In this document: positions 1 through 6,195 of the stretch, in pieces
Layout of the letters: every line of letters starts with the position of its first letter
Position numbering within the stretch: position 1 is the first letter of the stretch
DNA from: DSOS01 sp035286585
Lineage (GTDB): Bacteria; Chloroflexota; Anaerolineae; Anaerolineales; UBA4823
Assembly: GCA_035286585.1 (NCBI GenBank)
Contig: DATEDC010000133.1
Location: forward strand, 1 to 6,367
DNA length: 6,367 nucleotides
Reading direction: 5' to 3'
Position numbers and translations under genes: made by a program
Notes under the pieces: model-generated
Seen by the model: the letters and a program-made list of their open reading frames with translations, nothing else
Database searches by the model: none
What the model was told of the DNA's origin: nothing

Positions 1-427
1 TAATGTAATGCGAGCCCTGCGTGTCCACTACCACCGCCACGACAGCGCCCGACCTGGTGACCGTGGCCCTGGCTTCCGCGCCGCTCCCAGATCCCACGAT
101 GCCTATCTGCGGAGCGCAGCGGCCCGAGGCCGCGTAGTCGTTGCCCGGGCTGGTGACGGTGATGCCTGTGATGGCGCCGCCCGCGCCGACCGTGGCCTCC
201 GCCGCGGCCCCGCTGCCGGAGCAGCCGGAGGCGACTGTGATGATCACCGTGGCGTCTGGCAGCGTGAACGGGCTGTTAGCCCAGTTCGGGTATGGCCCGA
301 AGTAGTGGGGGACCTTCGACTCGTCCGTGGGACCCGCCGGCATGGCCGTGACGTTGATGGGGCCACTCACGAGGGCAGCAACCACCACCAGCGAGATAAA
401 AAGATTCAGTAATTTGCGGTAAGACAT
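1..427 (-). CDS. Secreted glycine-rich repeat protein, N-terminal part (runs off window)
   Basis: This frame is open from the ATG at 427 to the left edge, giving 142 visible residues with no stop, so the C-terminus lies outside the window. The start is supported by AAGGAG a few bases upstream. Residues 1-28 form a signal peptide: Arg/Lys at 4-5, a hydrophobic core at about 9-20, and a likely cleavage site after Val-Thr-Ala at 26-28. The mature protein is therefore probably exported. After a linker containing HYFGPYPNWANSP (41-53), two copies of a roughly 43-residue unit appear, SGSGAAAEATV at 70-80 and SGSGAEARATV at 113-123. Each is followed by a beta-rich stretch ending in an Asp/His-Tyr pair (97-98 and 140-141). 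Cys69 and Cys104 could form a disulfide. Similar Gly-Ser-Gly-Ala-Thr repeats occur in bacterial surface and secreted proteins. From memory, a comparable leader occurs in some multicopper-oxidase-domain proteins, but no copper site is visible here. Function is therefore unassigned. Confidence 0.8.
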   Translation of the reverse strand, partial: MSYRKLLNLFISLVVVAALVSGPINVTAMPAGPTDESKVPHYFGPYPNWANSPFTLPDATVIITVASGCSGSGAAAEATVGAGGAITGITVTSPGNDYAASGRCAPQIGIVGSGSGAEARATVTRSGAVVAVVVDTQGSHYI

Positions 428-453
428 GGTAGCTCTCCTTTTAGTTTACGGTG

Positions 454-480
454 CGGTCCCACGCCGTGATGGCGTGACCG
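454..480. other. Hairpin in the leader of the secreted-protein gene
   Basis: CACGCC at 460-465 pairs with GGCGTG at 471-476 around a five-base loop. CGGT at 454-457 and ACCG at 477-480 can extend the stem across a two-base bulge. It sits 27 bases before the start codon at 427. Neither strand has a T tract after it, so it is not an obvious intrinsic terminator. It could be a 5'-UTR stability or regulatory structure, or chance in GC-rich DNA. Confidence 0.35.
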
Positions 481-537
481 CGAAGTGAACACTCGTGGTA
501 CTGTGCGTGTATGCCGGTCATTTCATGCCATCCTCCT

Positions 538-1380
538 TCATTCAACTAATCGTTGCTGCACTGTGCCGCAGTAATAGCAATAGGGTAAAAGCTTCACGCT
601 GTCCCTATGGTGGAGATCGAATTGCTCGCGCCAGACCTGCTCCAGCTCCTGAACCTCTTTCAGCGAGGCCAGCTTGGGCTGCTCCTCCCGGGGTATCGCC
701 TGGAGCAGGAACGCGATGTCCACCCCGATGGCTTCGGCCAGGAGGCGTTGCTGCTCCGCGCTTTGGGCCAGGTCGGGCTGGCGCTCCGCCATCTCGTAGC
801 GGCTGTACCAGCGAGGCGGGCTGATACGGCGCAGCCACTCGGGGTGGTGGGTAGCCAGGGCCTGCAAGACGTGGCGCATGGCGGACATTACGATGTCCAG
901 GCGGGTCCTGATACACAATTCATCCAATACCCGCAGCGTCTCGAGAGGCTGTCCCTGGGCTTCCCGGGCGTACCCGCCTTCTTCAAGGCGCTCCAGGAAG
1001 CGCTGGAATTCCCCCTGCTTTTCTGGCAGGCGCAACAGGCTCTGGCGGAAGTCGCACAGGGCACCCGGGTTCAACCCCGGATAATGCATCGAGAGGTGCA
1101 GGGCGTATTTCCAGTCGATGCGCGTGCTGGTGGCTTCGACCGCCTGGCGGTCCGAGAGCTTTTCCAGGTACTGGAAGAAGGTCACCAGCGCCAGAGATGG
1201 CTTTCCCAGGCGAGAGGGGGCCTCCCTATGGAGGCTGTTGTTAAGGTGGATATCCGCCAGCAGCTCTGCGAGTCGATCGCCAATCGACAGGTATAGATTG
1301 CTTCGGCTGTAAACCGCTTTTGCGCTGCGCGCAGTATCCGCCGGGATGGGGGGTATAGGATCATCCGAGGGCATGGGCAT
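538..1380 (-). pseudogene. IS1182-type transposase, N-terminal remnant (DUF772 region)
   Basis: This 280-residue ORF starts at ATG 1380; an ATG two codons in is also possible. It resembles the N-terminal half of IS1182-family transposases, which cut and paste DNA through a DDE catalytic core. Residues 18-60 give the usual opening, with Ala-Lys-Ala-Val-Tyr and a predicted helix. The region around Ser-Asp-Arg-Gln-Ala-Val followed by IDWKYALHLSMHYPGLNPG is the hallmark DUF772 segment (about 76-106). DFRQSLL matches the family's EFRARLL. After the PEWLRRISPPRWYSRYEMAE segment the protein stops near residue 280, whereas complete members are usually about 450-550 residues. The second Asp and the Glu of the DDE triad are therefore absent. 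Where the family has Thr-Asp-Ser-Thr-His-Val-Leu, this protein reads Leu-Glu-Thr-Leu-Arg-Val-Leu, so the first Asp also seems lost. No matching terminal repeat was found at the 3' side. The frame itself is undisturbed. It is probably an inactive remnant; a domesticated DNA-binding protein is a less likely alternative. Confidence 0.75.
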
Positions 1381-1402
1381 ATATGCTCTCTGCTCTTCTT
1401 TT

Positions 1403-1442
1403 AGGTTAAACCTTGCATTTTTGTAATTAAGGCATTCTTAAT
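1403..1442. repeat. Two short dyads upstream of the transposase remnant
   Basis: AGGTT-A-AACCT at 1403-1413 is an 11-base palindrome. ATTAAG at 1426-1431 and CTTAAT at 1437-1442 are a perfect 6-bp inverted repeat with a five-base spacer. Both lie within 65 bases upstream of the ORF start at 1380, in an AT-rich stretch suited to a promoter/operator. No convincing -35/-10 pair was found, so a regulatory role is only a possibility. Confidence 0.3.
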
Positions 1443-1458
1443 ATATAGAAAGAAGCCC

Positions 1459-1548
1459 GGCCGGTTAATTGGGTAAACCCCCAGATTTTTTCGGCCAGCC
1501 GCGTAGCGAATACGCGGTGGGATTTTACGAGGTAAAGCGAAACCGGCC
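1459..1548. repeat. 90-bp structured non-coding block with inverted ends
   Basis: GGCCGGTT at 1459-1466 and AACCGGCC at 1541-1548 are perfect 8-bp inverted repeats bounding 74 bases of non-coding DNA. Inside are GGG-TAAA-CCC (1471-1480) and a perfect 7-bp stem, CCGCGTA 1499-1505 with TACGCGG 1511-1517, around a GCGAA loop. Such nested dyads are typical of REP/MITE-like small repeats or of the end of an insertion sequence. The block lies about 80 bases upstream of the transposase remnant, so it could be that element's left end. No second copy is present in this window. Confidence 0.45.
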
Positions 1549-1569
1549 AGTATTTTCTACTAGCCGGTT
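1541..1569 (-). terminator. Probable terminator of the two-component operon
   Basis: AACCGGC (1541-1547) pairs with GCCGGTT (1563-1569). After a single mismatch, AGTA (1549-1552) pairs with TACT (1558-1561) around a TTTTC loop, giving 11 base pairs in all. It begins 33 bases beyond the response-regulator stop. On the minus strand the stem ends in TT and is followed by TCGCTTTACC, a weak U tract. On the plus strand a TTTTT run follows after six bases, but no plus-strand gene needs a terminator there. The position favours transcription ending from the minus-strand operon. Confidence 0.5.
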
Positions 1570-1601
1570 ATGCGGTTTTTCCCCTGGTATCTTACCTGCT
1601 C

Positions 1602-2240
1602 TTAGCTGATCCCGTGTTCTGCGGCGTAGCGGATCAGCTCCACCCGGCTACGCAGGTTCAGCTTGCCGGTCAGGTTACCGCGGTGGTACTCAACCGTGCG
1701 CACGCTGATGTTCAAGAGGTCGGCCATCTGGCTGTTCGTATAGCCCCTGACGATTAGCCGTAGCACGTCGAGCTCGCGGGGGGTCAACGCTTCCACCTGT
1801 GCGGCGGTTGGACCCGCTGGCCTGGGCGCCTCGCTCAGCAGGGCGCTCAACAACGCCGGGTGAACGTACACGTCGCCGCCCAGCACAGTATGGATGGCGG
1901 TGATCATTTCAGATTTAACTGCGCGCTTCAGGATGTAGCCGGCGGCCCCAGCGCGGATCGCCTCGCGCATCAGCCCGACGTCCTCGTGCATGGTGAGCAT
2001 GAGCACCCGCATGCCGGGCCGAGCCTCCACGATGCGCCGGGTGGCCTCGATGCCGTCCAGGTCGGGCAGGCTGATATCCATCAGCACCAGGTCTGGAGTT
2101 AGCTCGATCGCCTTCCGCAGTCCTTCCTCAGCGGTGTTAGCCTCTCCTACCACTTGCAGATCAGGCTCGGCGTGTAATAAAGCGATCAATCCGGCGCGCA
2201 ATACGCCATGGTCGTCAGCGATGAGTATTCGGAATGCCAT
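1602..2240 (-). CDS. NarL/FixJ-family response regulator (REC-LuxR HTH)
   Basis: This is a cytoplasmic transcription factor that binds DNA after phosphorylation by a sensor kinase, almost certainly the one encoded just upstream. I chose ATG 2240, giving 212 residues. GGAGGTG stands four bases before it, and the protein then opens directly on the first receiver strand. A longer frame reaching back to 2303 would add 21 residues with no receiver homology. Receiver domain, about 4-120: acidic pair Asp9-Asp10, phosphoacceptor Asp55 in LVLMDISLPD, Thr83, and Lys105 in YILKRA. A short linker follows at about 135-150. The LuxR-type helix-turn-helix occupies about 150-208, with LTPRELDVL, the turn at TNSQMADLL and the recognition helix SVRTVEYHRGNL. 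All key residues are present and the length is normal for the family. It overlaps the kinase gene by 26 bases, so the two are co-transcribed and probably translationally coupled. Target promoters cannot be deduced from this window. Confidence 0.93.
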   Translation of the reverse strand: MAFRILIADDHGVLRAGLIALLHAEPDLQVVGEANTAEEGLRKAIELTPDLVLMDISLPDLDGIEATRRIVEARPGMRVLMLTMHEDVGLMREAIRAGAAGYILKRAVKSEMITAIHTVLGGDVYVHPALLSALLSEAPRPAGPTAAQVEALTPRELDVLRLIVRGYTNSQMADLLNISVRTVEYHRGNLTGKLNLRSRVELIRYAAEHGIS

Positions 2241-4647
2241 AGGGCACCTCCACCAAGACCGTGCTCCCTTTTCCAGGGATGCTCTCGACCACCAGCTTTC
2301 CATCCAGCATCTCGGCGCGTTCGCGCATGCCGTTCAGGCCCATGCGCATGCCCTTCGCCGCTTCACTCGGCGCGAAGCCGACGCCGTCATCCTCGATGAT
2401 CAATACCAGGCAGTCCGCGCGTCGCGTGATGAGAACATCCACACGGGTGGCGCTGGCATGGCGCGCCACGTTATTCAGCGCCTCTTGGGCGATGCGGTAG
2501 AAAGCGATTTCTATGTTGGGGGGCAGTCGTCCGCTGATCTCCGTCATGGCGAACTGGATCTCCAGGCCTAGCTTCTCGCTCATCGTCTCGACGTGCTGGC
2601 GCAAAGCCGCCTCCAGACCGAGGTAATCCAGGCTGACTGGGCGCAGGTCCATCGCCAGGCGATGCAGGTTTTCGATGACCGTTTCCAGTACGTGGCCCAT
2701 CTCGACCACCTCTGCCCGCACGTCCACGGGCTGTTCGGCTTTCTTTTCGATCAGTTGCAGCCCAACCATCAGAGTCGTCAGCGCCTGGCCAGCCTCGTCG
2801 TGAAGCTCGCGGGCTATGTAGCGGCGCTCATTTTCCTGGACTTCTACCAGGCGGTGCGAGAGACCTTGCAGGCGCTCACTGCTGGCGCGCACCTGCTCGA
2901 ACAGCCAGGCGTTTTGGATGGCCATGGCGGCCTGTCCCACCAACGCCTCGGCCCATCGGACGTGCTCGGGCGTGAAATAACCTGTCTCGGTTTTCCCCAA
3001 CCCAACCACGCCGATGACCTTATCGCTTGCAATCAGGGGCACGACCAACCAGCTACGGATAGGCTCCAGCCTGGGGAACACTCGCCAGTCCAGCGAGGCG
3101 GCAATTTCGGGGACTAAGAGGCTCTTACGCTCAGAGACCAGTCGCTGCAAAAAAGGGCTTGAATTAATGTCCACGACGAGGGAAAGAATTTGGTCCGGGT
3201 CGCTCAGGCGCTCGTAGCCGCGCGCCGCGCGCGTCGCCAGGCGGGTCTCGTCCTCCAATAAAGCAACGCCGGTCGTATCGGGATGGATGATAACCTCGAT
3301 GTGCTCCAGGAGCGTGCCAATCACCTGGTCCAGGTCCAAAGTCTGTGTCAGGGCTCGAGCAGCGGCGCTGAGGGTTTCGGCTGCCTGGCGGGCGGTCAAC
3401 TCGGCTTTATATAATTGGGCGTTGTTCAGCGCCAATGACGCCGGTGCGGCGAAAGCCATCAAGCGCTGGACGGTCTCCGGGTTGAAAAATCCCGGCTGGT
3501 CGCTGGTCAGGTTGATGACGCCTGAGACCTGCCCATTGCTGATCAGGGGCGCGGCCATGTAGGAACGCACCCATTCCATACCCGGGACGAATCGCCAGTC
3601 TGCTTGCTCGCGGGTGTCGGGGACCAGCACGGGCTGGAGCGTCGCGCAAATTTGCTGAAACAGGGGAAAGTCGTCGAGTGTATAATTTCTCTGCATTGCG
3701 GCGACGCCGCCGGGCAAGTCCTCAAAGCCGCAGAAGCCTGCGACGCGAAAAGTTTTCCCTTCGATTAGGATGATATCAGCGCCCCGAAAGGGGATGGCGC
3801 GCCGGATTTGATCCAGGACAGAGTTCAACACGTCTTCAAGCTGCAGGCTGGAGGTGAGCGTTATCACCGCCTGCACCAGGCCCTCAGCCAGCTCACGTTG
3901 CCGGTGCTCAGCCTCGCTCAAGGTGCGCAGCTCCTGGTTCTGGCGTTCTAATTGGAGTTCGGCGCGCTTGCGTTCGGTGACGTCTACCAGGCTGAGCACT
4001 ACCCCTTCGATAGCGCCATCAATCCCTTTGACCGGTTGCAGGCTCCAATCCCAATAGGTCACGCCTCGCTCGGGGTATTCAGGGTACTCGAAGGGCTTCT
4101 CGAGGACGGAGAACGGTTCGCCGGTGTCCACCACCCGCTGGAAGATGGCCTGGTTCTCTTCGTGCGGGTAGAGAGCGAAGTGATTCCTGCCGCTGAAGTA
4201 CTCTGCAGAATGCCCACCTGACCTGGCGTATGTATCGTTGACCCGGATGAAGTTGAATTCCCGATCCATATAGGCGATCAGGGTATCGATGCTGGAAAAA
4301 TACCTTTCCAGCAGCTCGTTGGTCTGGATCAGCGCCTGCTCGGAGCGTTTGCGCTCTGCGATGTGCTCGAGCAGTGGGCGAAAGACCAGGTAGTACAGTA
4401 GCGGGTAAATCAAACCCGCCATGATCAGCGCATCCGTCAGAGTCACCAGGGCGTATGGCATCTCAGGAAGCCAGGTGAGCACGACCATGGCGAAGACTTC
4501 GCTCAGGAAAATACCTGCGATGAGAATGAATACGAGGCGCTTCGGAGAATCGCGCGAGGCGAACCAGCTTATATTTTTGTCGGAGAAGGCGCTGCCTTTA
4601 TCTGTTACCCTATCCAACTGAGTATTGGTTCGTGCTTTATCGATCAT
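2215..4647 (-). CDS. Membrane sensor histidine kinase, PAS-GAF-GAF-HisKA_3-HATPase
   Basis: This kinase autophosphorylates on His and passes the phosphate to the downstream NarL-type regulator. I chose ATG 4647 (810 residues) because GGGGAGG lies six bases upstream. GTG codons at 4677 and 4662 would extend the frame by 10 or 5 residues but have less well-placed ribosome sites. Order of domains: two membrane helices (about 37-60 and 66-89) joined by a very short external loop; a PAS domain (about 112-228, ending in the DVTERKRAE motif); a tandem pair of GAF domains (about 256-410 and 423-582), clearly related to each other (ADWRFVPG and LDWRVFP, then RSYMAAPLIS and RSWLVVPLIA); a HisKA_3 dimerisation helix with phosphoacceptor His616 in IARELHDEAGQ; and an HATPase with N-box QEALNNVARHA (Asn726), EDDGVGF, a GLNGMRERAEML G2 segment and PGKGS. 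This is the NarX/DegS/LiaS type of kinase. With almost no periplasmic region, the signal is probably sensed inside the cell or in the membrane; PAS/GAF ligands could be haem, flavin, a cyclic nucleotide or a small aromatic. Confidence 0.93.
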   Translation of the reverse strand: MIDKARTNTQLDRVTDKGSAFSDKNISWFASRDSPKRLVFILIAGIFLSEVFAMVVLTWLPEMPYALVTLTDALIMAGLIYPLLYYLVFRPLLEHIAERKRSEQALIQTNELLERYFSSIDTLIAYMDREFNFIRVNDTYARSGGHSAEYFSGRNHFALYPHEENQAIFQRVVDTGEPFSVLEKPFEYPEYPERGVTYWDWSLQPVKGIDGAIEGVVLSLVDVTERKRAELQLERQNQELRTLSEAEHRQRELAEGLVQAVITLTSSLQLEDVLNSVLDQIRRAIPFRGADIILIEGKTFRVAGFCGFEDLPGGVAAMQRNYTLDDFPLFQQICATLQPVLVPDTREQADWRFVPGMEWVRSYMAAPLISNGQVSGVINLTSDQPGFFNPETVQRLMAFAAPASLALNNAQLYKAELTARQAAETLSAAARALTQTLDLDQVIGTLLEHIEVIIHPDTTGVALLEDETRLATRAARGYERLSDPDQILSLVVDINSSPFLQRLVSERKSLLVPEIAASLDWRVFPRLEPIRSWLVVPLIASDKVIGVVGLGKTETGYFTPEHVRWAEALVGQAAMAIQNAWLFEQVRASSERLQGLSHRLVEVQENERRYIARELHDEAGQALTTLMVGLQLIEKKAEQPVDVRAEVVEMGHVLETVIENLHRLAMDLRPVSLDYLGLEAALRQHVETMSEKLGLEIQFAMTEISGRLPPNIEIAFYRIAQEALNNVARHASATRVDVLITRRADCLVLIIEDDGVGFAPSEAAKGMRMGLNGMRERAEMLDGKLVVESIPGKGSTVLVEVPYGIPNTHR

Positions 4648-4681
4648 ATCCGGCCTCCCCACAATAATCGAACACACCCAT
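4637..4681 (-). CDS. 14-codon leader ORF overlapping the kinase start
   Basis: An ATG at 4681 opens MGVFDYCGEAGYDR and stops with TAA at 4637-4639. AGGGGGTGA, one base away from the ideal AGGAGGTGA, lies six bases before this ATG. The stop falls a few bases inside the kinase gene, whose ATG (4647) is read in another frame. A ribosome finishing the leader would therefore end almost on the kinase start, a classic arrangement for translational coupling. The peptide resembles nothing I know and is probably a cis-acting leader, not a functional protein. Chance remains possible because the ORF is very short. Confidence 0.4.
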   Translation of the reverse strand: MGVFDYCGEAGYDR

Positions 4682-4779
4682 GAAGAATCACCCCCTCGTG
4701 GGTCCCTTGCAGTGGCGGATTAATATGTATTACCATGCATGAAATGGCCTTAATGAATGCGGCGAGGTTTCTTAAATGT

Positions 4780-4810
4780 AGCATAATTTTTTGTAATGCT
4801 ATAGTGACAA
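4780..4810 (-). promoter_or_regulatory. Candidate promoter of the kinase/regulator operon with overlapping dyad
   Basis: On the minus strand TTGTCA (4810-4805) matches the -35 consensus at five of six bases. A weaker -10, TATGCT (4785-4780), follows after 19 bases; AATTAT, at a 17-base spacing, is an alternative. The region overlaps an inverted repeat, TAGCAT 4779-4784 and ATGCTA 4796-4801, separated by 11 AT-rich bases. That places a possible operator exactly over the promoter. It would leave a leader of roughly 90 bases before the leader ORF. Confidence 0.35.
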
Positions 4811-4816
4811 AATGCC

Positions 4817-5110
4817 TTATTTAGCTCTGATTTCTGGCGGGGGCGAATTCCAGTTTTTCAATTCATACACCAACCGCACAAAACAACACAGCCATGGGAA
4901 GCGGTCCATAACTGCGAGTATGGTAGCCATCTGCGACCGTCTGGCAGCCGACGCCTCTGCCGCGCCGGTCAGCATGGAGAAATCTATGAAGGGCACCAGA
5001 TCTTGGTTGCAGACCGTTCCCTCCGCCGGGAGCGCTCCTGATAACAGGTAGTCGGACACTGCCTGGTCGATGCACTGCGAAAGAAATAGGGAGGCGTGTC
5101 CCCACGTCAA
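4817..5110 (-). pseudogene. C-terminal remnant of a TAP-like alpha/beta hydrolase
   Basis: The minus-strand frame from about 5110 down to the TAA at 4817 begins with TWGHASLFLSQCIDQAVSDY and continues LLSGALPAEGTVCNQDLVPF. This is the C-terminal signature of TAP-like (tripeptidyl-aminopeptidase type) hydrolases, in which the His of Gly-His-x-Ser is the catalytic-triad histidine and a pair of Cys usually follows. The nucleophile Ser and triad Asp, which should lie some 300 residues earlier, are missing. Upstream of 5110 the same frame quickly becomes AT-rich, with no homology and only a TTG (5140) as a possible start. The remaining 55 residues or so of the tail (through AEASAARRSQMATILAVMD) may be the native C-terminus. 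It is a 5'-deleted remnant, not a working enzyme. A separate small protein made from the TTG is possible but unlikely. Confidence 0.6.
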
Positions 5111-5162
5111 GCAAAATAAATTATTAGAATTTCGAAGCAATAGTAAACGTTTCCCCGGCTAT

Positions 5163-5192
5163 TTGGCAAAAAAACCGCGATGTCATTAAAAT
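5163..5192 (+). promoter_or_regulatory. Sigma-70-like promoter of the MFS fragment
   Basis: TTGGCA (5163-5168) and TAAAAT (5187-5192) each match the sigma-70 consensus at five of six bases and are 18 bases apart. The predicted start of transcription is near 5199, about 27 bases before the ATG at 5226. This is the best promoter in the window. It now drives a truncated gene. Confidence 0.55.
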
Positions 5193-5225
5193 TGGCTTAC
5201 GAGATTTAACCAAAGCTCTAAAATT

Positions 5226-5417
5226 ATGGATTCCCTTGACACCTCCTACCCAGCCAGCCTGAAGCGCCTGGCTTTGCTGGCGACGACTGCCGGCTCATTT
5301 CTGACCCCCTTCCTGAGCTCGGCTGTGAACGTCGCTTTGCCCGCCATCGCCGCGGAGTTCGCCACGAGCGCCGTGCAGTTAAGCTGGGTCGCCAGCGCCT
5401 ACTGCGAGTTCAACTAA
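5226..5417 (+). pseudogene. N-terminal fragment of a DHA2-type MFS exporter
   Basis: The frame from ATG 5226 has 63 codons and then a stop. Residues 12-60 carry the opening of a drug:proton antiporter of the 14-helix (EmrB/QacA-like) branch: a basic KR, the first membrane helix with SFLTPFLSSAVNVALPAIAA (about 21-40), a short loop with EFATSAVQ, and the start of helix two, LSWVASAY. Complete members have about 450-550 residues. Here homology ends after the Tyr at about residue 59, where the family reads Leu-Leu-Ala, and Cys-Glu-Phe-Asn-stop follows. Nothing in the next 900 bases on this strand continues the transporter, so most of the gene is deleted or displaced. No clear Shine-Dalgarno sequence is seen before the ATG. 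A one-helix product would not transport anything. Confidence 0.75.
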
Positions 5418-6194
5418 GTCGCACTCGGTAACAGCTTGACAACTTTGGGCATTAATTATGTCTAACCATATCATTCCCGATGGGTCAAAATAGTTGATGG
5501 GATTGTTGGCAGCATAAATATAATTGTGTTGTGTAGCAGGCGTTTGGAGAACTCCCGGGAATGGATCGCGGGTGGGAAAACGTCCCAGCGCCGGGTCATA
5601 ATACCGCGCCCGGAGATGCACCAGCCCGGTAAGGTCCCGCCACTCACCAGTGAAGCCGTAGCTCGTTAATCCCTCTCCCTCGCTGCTGAGCGCGCTGCCA
5701 TATGGCTGGTAAGCCCTCGCCAGGGTGACCACGCCGGTTGGGTCGCTGAGCTGGCGCACCGACCCTAATGCATCCCCAAGGTGATACCCCCAGCCGCTCG
5801 AGTTCTGCTCCCCAATGCGTCCGACGCCATACAGGTAGGTGTTCGTCCCGTCAGATAGCACCTGGGTCAGAGCGTTGTTGAGATCCAGGCTGTAATGGGT
5901 GGGGACGCCGTTCACCGTCTGTTGCAGGCGGTCGCCCAGGCCGTTGTATGCAAATGTAAAGGTGCTGCCGCCCTGGACCAGCGAGGTGAGCCGGTCGGCG
6001 CTGTCGTAAGTATACACCCTCCCCAGGTGGTCTTGAAGCAGATTGCCGTTGGCGTCCCAGGTCAGGGTGAGGCCGTTCACCTGGGTGAGGCGGTTGGCGA
6101 TGTCGTAACTGTCCAAGCGATATGGTGTAGCCATGTGCTCTTCATCGAGGATAAAACTATTGCGCAACACATGATAAAACTTTGAAAGTGGCAT
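5379..6194 (-). pseudogene. RHS/YD-repeat protein, C-terminal core fragment with aberrant tail
   Basis: RHS proteins are large secreted or surface shells built of YD repeats, with a variable C-terminal domain that is often a toxin. This 271-residue frame holds only the end of such a shell. YD-type repeats are at about 30-90 (YDIANRLTQ, YDSADRLTSL, YNGLGDRLQQ). The conserved core block is at about 136-240, with LGDALGSVRQLSD, YQPYGS, YGFTGEWRDLTGLVHLRARY followed by YDPALGRF, then NYIYAANNPINYFDPSG. That last motif normally marks the boundary before the variable domain. Here only 31 residues follow it. The final dozen are translated from the antisense strand of the MFS fragment, so no toxin is encoded. 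At the other end homology begins near residue 30 (about 6107). The 6134 and 6194 ATGs lack good ribosome sites, so thousands of bases of the parent gene are missing. It is a remnant of recombination at an RHS locus. Confidence 0.7.
6150..6181. repeat. GATAAAACT direct repeat with central palindrome
   Basis: GATAAAACT occurs at 6150-6158 and again at 6173-6181, 23 bases apart. Between them is the 8-base palindrome TTGCGCAA (6160-6167). It lies just upstream of where RHS homology begins, in sequence that does not look coding. It may be a protein-binding site or recombination debris. Confidence 0.3.
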
Positions 6195-6195
6195 T

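Noticed and set aside
8..412. A 134-codon plus-strand open frame at the left edge
   Set aside because: Its composition is Arg/Ala/Gly-rich, typical of an antisense shadow. The minus strand here has a signal peptide, repeats and a good ribosome site.
607..1296. A 229-codon plus-strand open frame
   Set aside because: It is exactly antisense to the transposase remnant, whose minus-strand frame has clear family motifs. The plus-strand protein has none.
538..1602. A complete insertion sequence with both terminal repeats
   Set aside because: A possible left end exists near 1459-1548, but no matching inverted copy is found at 428-540 and the transposase is truncated.
2241..2303. Upstream extension of the response regulator
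   Set aside because: The extra 21 residues are kinase codons read in another frame, and the receiver domain and GGAGGTG site point to 2240.
1990..2571. A 193-codon plus-strand frame across the regulator/kinase boundary
   Set aside because: It is antisense to two well-supported genes and has no recognisable domain.
5379..5471. A short RHS-linked toxin domain
   Set aside because: Only about 30 residues follow the DPSG motif, and the last dozen come from antisense MFS sequence, so no toxin fold is possible.
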